NCBI GenBank assembly: GCA_024362935.1
Contig: JANCRA010000033.1
Coordinates: 9,893,714 to 9,957,713 of the forward strand
Direction: 5' to 3'
DNA length: 64,000 nt
DNA from: Setophaga petechia
Taxonomy: Eukaryota; Chordata; Aves; Passeriformes; Parulidae
Shown: positions 61,427 through 64,000 of the stretch, in pieces
Layout: each line of letters opens with the position of its first letter
How positions within the stretch are numbered: the first letter of the stretch is position 1
Notes under the pieces: generated by a model
The model's input: the letters and a program-made list of their open reading frames with translations, nothing else
Databases searched by the model: none
What the model was told of the DNA's origin: nothing
Program-made: the position numbers and the translations under genes

Positions 61427-63669
61427 GTAATTGCATTGCTTGCTGTCCTTTATTTTGTAAGAACTTTGGAATGTGTTAGTGTCTCTCTGAGCTTTTTCTG
61501 ACAGTTTGACATTGTTAAATTTTGAGAAAAGACTATACAGTTGTTTCCTAGGAAAAGGAAAAAAAGCCTTTAGGGAGAAAAAATTCAGTTTCTTTTGTGT
61601 GTGTTAAGAACTGTTCTCACGTGGAGCAGGGACTCGGCTGAGGATGTTGTGGGACTGGTCTTTCTGATTTAACAATCTTACTCAGGCACAAAAGCTGAAA
61701 CCAGGGTTGATTATATGATCCATGGTTTCATTTGCATGTCTAGCAGCTTTCTGGGGAGGGAAAAAACAATCCAACAAAAAAGCCCCTTTGTTTTGTTTTG
61801 TAACTTCATTTTCTCTTCCTTCTGCTTTTTGACCAATTCATTTTTACATATGCTGTCCTTAAGAGTGAACTCAGCAAAGCAGGGTTCAGAAGGCCTTTCC
61901 ACCAATATTTCTTCTGATCTGTCAAGACACTGAACACCCCTAGAAATACAATCCTTGTGTTTTGTTATTGCATTCTCTATGCTGAAGCATTTATGAAAAT
62001 ATTTTTAATTGTACAATTCAAGTGTGTGGGCTATACATGAATTACGGTGTATGAACAATACAATTTCCTAAATTTTAATGTTCACCCTTTCACTTTATAG
62101 TTTTACTTTCCTTTTTGATAAAAGAACTTGCAAATCATACAGTTTGAGTAAGAGCATTGCAATTTTATTTTCTTTCATTATACTTAAATGAAAATGTAGC
62201 AGATTGTGGAAAACTGGAATTCAGACAACTTGTAGGTATAACATGACAAGGCTTTGAAAACTTACTAGTAATTTCTGTATATGGTACAGTCTTGAAATCC
62301 TCAGTTTCAAATTTCTCCCGAAGGACCCTTTCTTTTTGACAGTATCTTTTGCCAGACAGATGAAAATCTGGCCAGGGGAGTTACCCATGCTGTTTGCACA
62401 TGTGTAGGCTTATGTGTACTATGTTTAAAGATGCATCATTATTGTTTTCCTTTCTTGAACTTCTTCTGTCATTTATCACACTCTAAGGGGTCAACGTCAC
62501 TTTCATAAACAGTTTATTAATAATCTTCATTCAGTTAATGTAGCCAGGGAACAGCACCTTCTCTGCAGTAGTGCCACCTGTCATATCAGAACTACTTCAC
62601 TTGTGTTCTTTGTGCCAGATTAAAGTCATGCTATGGATGACACACCTCGTATATTCCTATTTAACTTGCAAAATAAGTCATACTGGGATGTTTGCAGTGG
62701 CCTTTGACAACATCTGTGATTTGACTCAGCAGCAGTGTCCCAGAGAGGTCACTGGTGTGTGCCCTGAATGCACTGCGTGGCAGCCACAGTGTGAGCAGTT
62801 ACTGGCAGTGAAGTGCTGCAGGTGCAGGGTGCATGTCAAACTTCTGAGATCTGTACTGCTCCGTGGAGTTTGATCTTGGGAATAGCTTTTGCCAGGGTGT
62901 TACACATTTTAATAAGCACATTAATGAAAGATATTGCTTGATAAATTCATTTGATTTCCTCTGGTTCTCATTTCTGCACTGAGGTTAGTGGAATTGGGGT
63001 GGCATAACTTAGGACAAACAGACTAAAACATTATGTCAAGGGTCGAAAACCAATAAAGCTGAGAATTTCAGGAAAGAGCAATAGGAACTGAAGCTCTTTT
63101 ATTTGTAAGTCCCCAAATTCCCTCCCTTCTAGTTGTTCCTCTCTAACTCGGTTGTACAAGAACCTGACAATTTTAACAATCTCTTATGCACTATTTTTCC
63201 CCTGTGGGCCTTTCTTCTAAAATATGAAGCCAACATCACTGCTGTTCTTATGGTTTATAATGTACTTATATCTATTGTTCACTGCATAATTTGCTAGATA
63301 TTGTAGATGAAATTAAGGGTTTATATGCACTCTTAAAAAAGATACAAATGGAGTTCTTTGACTTTCTTAAAAATAACATTTTTTTTAGCAAGCAGAGAAG
63401 AAGCCAGCTATCAAAATATTACATTGTGTATTGTTCTTGTAAGAGTTGCTAGTTGGAGTGCTGAAGTGATGCTTCCTCTGAGAAAAAACCTTGATGAACA
63501 GCTGAGAATTTGCTTGAGCCAAATCACATTAACAGATGCTTCTGTAACAGAACATGGCTTTGCATTTTTCTTTTTGTGAGAATTTGTAGTTTAACTTCCT
63601 TCTTAATCTTGGTCTCCTCTTTCCTAGCAATGTGTTTTGCAAGGCAAAGGAGTGCTTTCTACCCTGTGG
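61427..63669. other. Intron-like DNA, no firm exon
   Basis: A 100-codon frame at 62571-62873 has a cysteine-rich end but no zinc-finger spacing that I recognise. A T-run acceptor before 63391, followed by a 50-nt segment up to GTAAGA, was noted as a very weak exon candidate. Confidence 0.4.
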
Positions 63670-63990
63670 TCTCATGAGGTCATTTGCTATAATTTTTGTT
63701 TATTATATTTAACTTTCTTTGTTGACTCTTAATTTAATTTTATCATAACTTGGCATGTTGTTTAGTTGCTGTTTTGCTGAGGTCTGCAGCTCCCCTGCCC
63801 TCATCATGTCACTTTTGATTAAGCAACTCCTAAGCCCTTTACCCGGCTTCTAAAGGGTAAAAGTCAAAAATCAATAATGTGCCAGTCCTCTCAAAATGCA
63901 GTAGCAGTGAGAGGTAAATGAATGATTAAACATGATTAATAACAGTGTAATGGAAGATGCAAAGTAGGGAAAAGTACTCACTTTAGCCTA
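63670..63990. promoter_or_regulatory. Possible conserved noncoding element with hairpin
   Basis: The segment has homeodomain-like TTAATTTAATTT (63731), TGATTAAGC, a CAATAATG string and AAACATGATTAATAAC (63928). It also has a perfect 7-bp inverted repeat, TTTACCC at 63838-63844 with GGGTAAA at 63855-63861. It is free of repeats and open frames. The call rests on composition only. Confidence 0.25.
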
Positions 63991-64000
63991 AACTCAGAGA

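Noticed and set aside
63391..63440. 50-nt exon-like segment after a T-run acceptor (QAEKKPAIKILHC...)
   Set aside because: Too short, with a T-run that gives acceptor-like strings by chance and no supporting neighbour.
1..64000. CRISPR arrays, tRNA or rRNA genes, endogenous retroviral LTR pairs, mitochondrial insertions, telomeric repeats
   Set aside because: I looked for regularly spaced repeats, tRNA B-box-like strings, paired long terminal repeats and TTAGGG runs and found none that hold up.

Overview
No protein, RNA or repeat database could be searched, so every call comes from reading the sequence. The window is nuclear DNA of an amniote, most likely a bird. Two fragments of CR1, the dominant avian LINE, are clear: the 3' tail at 29868-30067 on + and a longer 3' portion at 38601-39148 on -. 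A third, very decayed CR1 piece lies at 11411-11680. Most of the remainder is A+T-rich single-copy DNA with short microsatellites and minisatellites. I see no operons, phage, insertion sequences, CRISPR arrays, tRNA or rRNA, and no undescribed biological system of the prokaryotic kind.

Layout. Positions 1-40480 look like gene-poor intergenic or intronic sequence holding an A+T minisatellite (1356-1426), a 19-bp minisatellite (7722-7953), two long polypyrimidine tracts, a possible conserved noncoding element (24255-24540), the CR1 pieces and an A/C-rich low-complexity tract (31220-31391). A strong CpG island at 40481-41400 lacks a TATA box and carries an inverted CCAAT box, an E2F-like site and Sp1 boxes within 34 bp. 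It is the best promoter candidate. To its right the + strand is clearly T-rich over A in every line I counted by hand, usually with G over C. To its left the sampled lines lean weakly to A and C. This is the pattern expected of a gene transcribed rightwards from the island through long introns, possibly with divergent transcription to the left.

A second, smaller CpG-rich block at 50380-51060 contains a 55-bp G+C minisatellite (50550-50991) and a possible alternative first exon just before the array.

No coding sequence could be recognised with confidence. The best exon-like segment is a 71-codon open block on the - strand (45962 to 45750) with a splice acceptor, a stop codon and a downstream AATAAA. 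It resembles the last exon of an unidentified gene, or of a pseudogene, lying antisense to the inferred rightward transcript. Weaker + strand exon-like segments are at 44610-44810, 55727-55759, 56271-56465 and 61339-61426. Two further stretches (58370-58620 and 63670-63990) have the look of conserved regulatory DNA. Most long open frames here are by-products of G+C-rich or repetitive DNA and are not annotated as genes.
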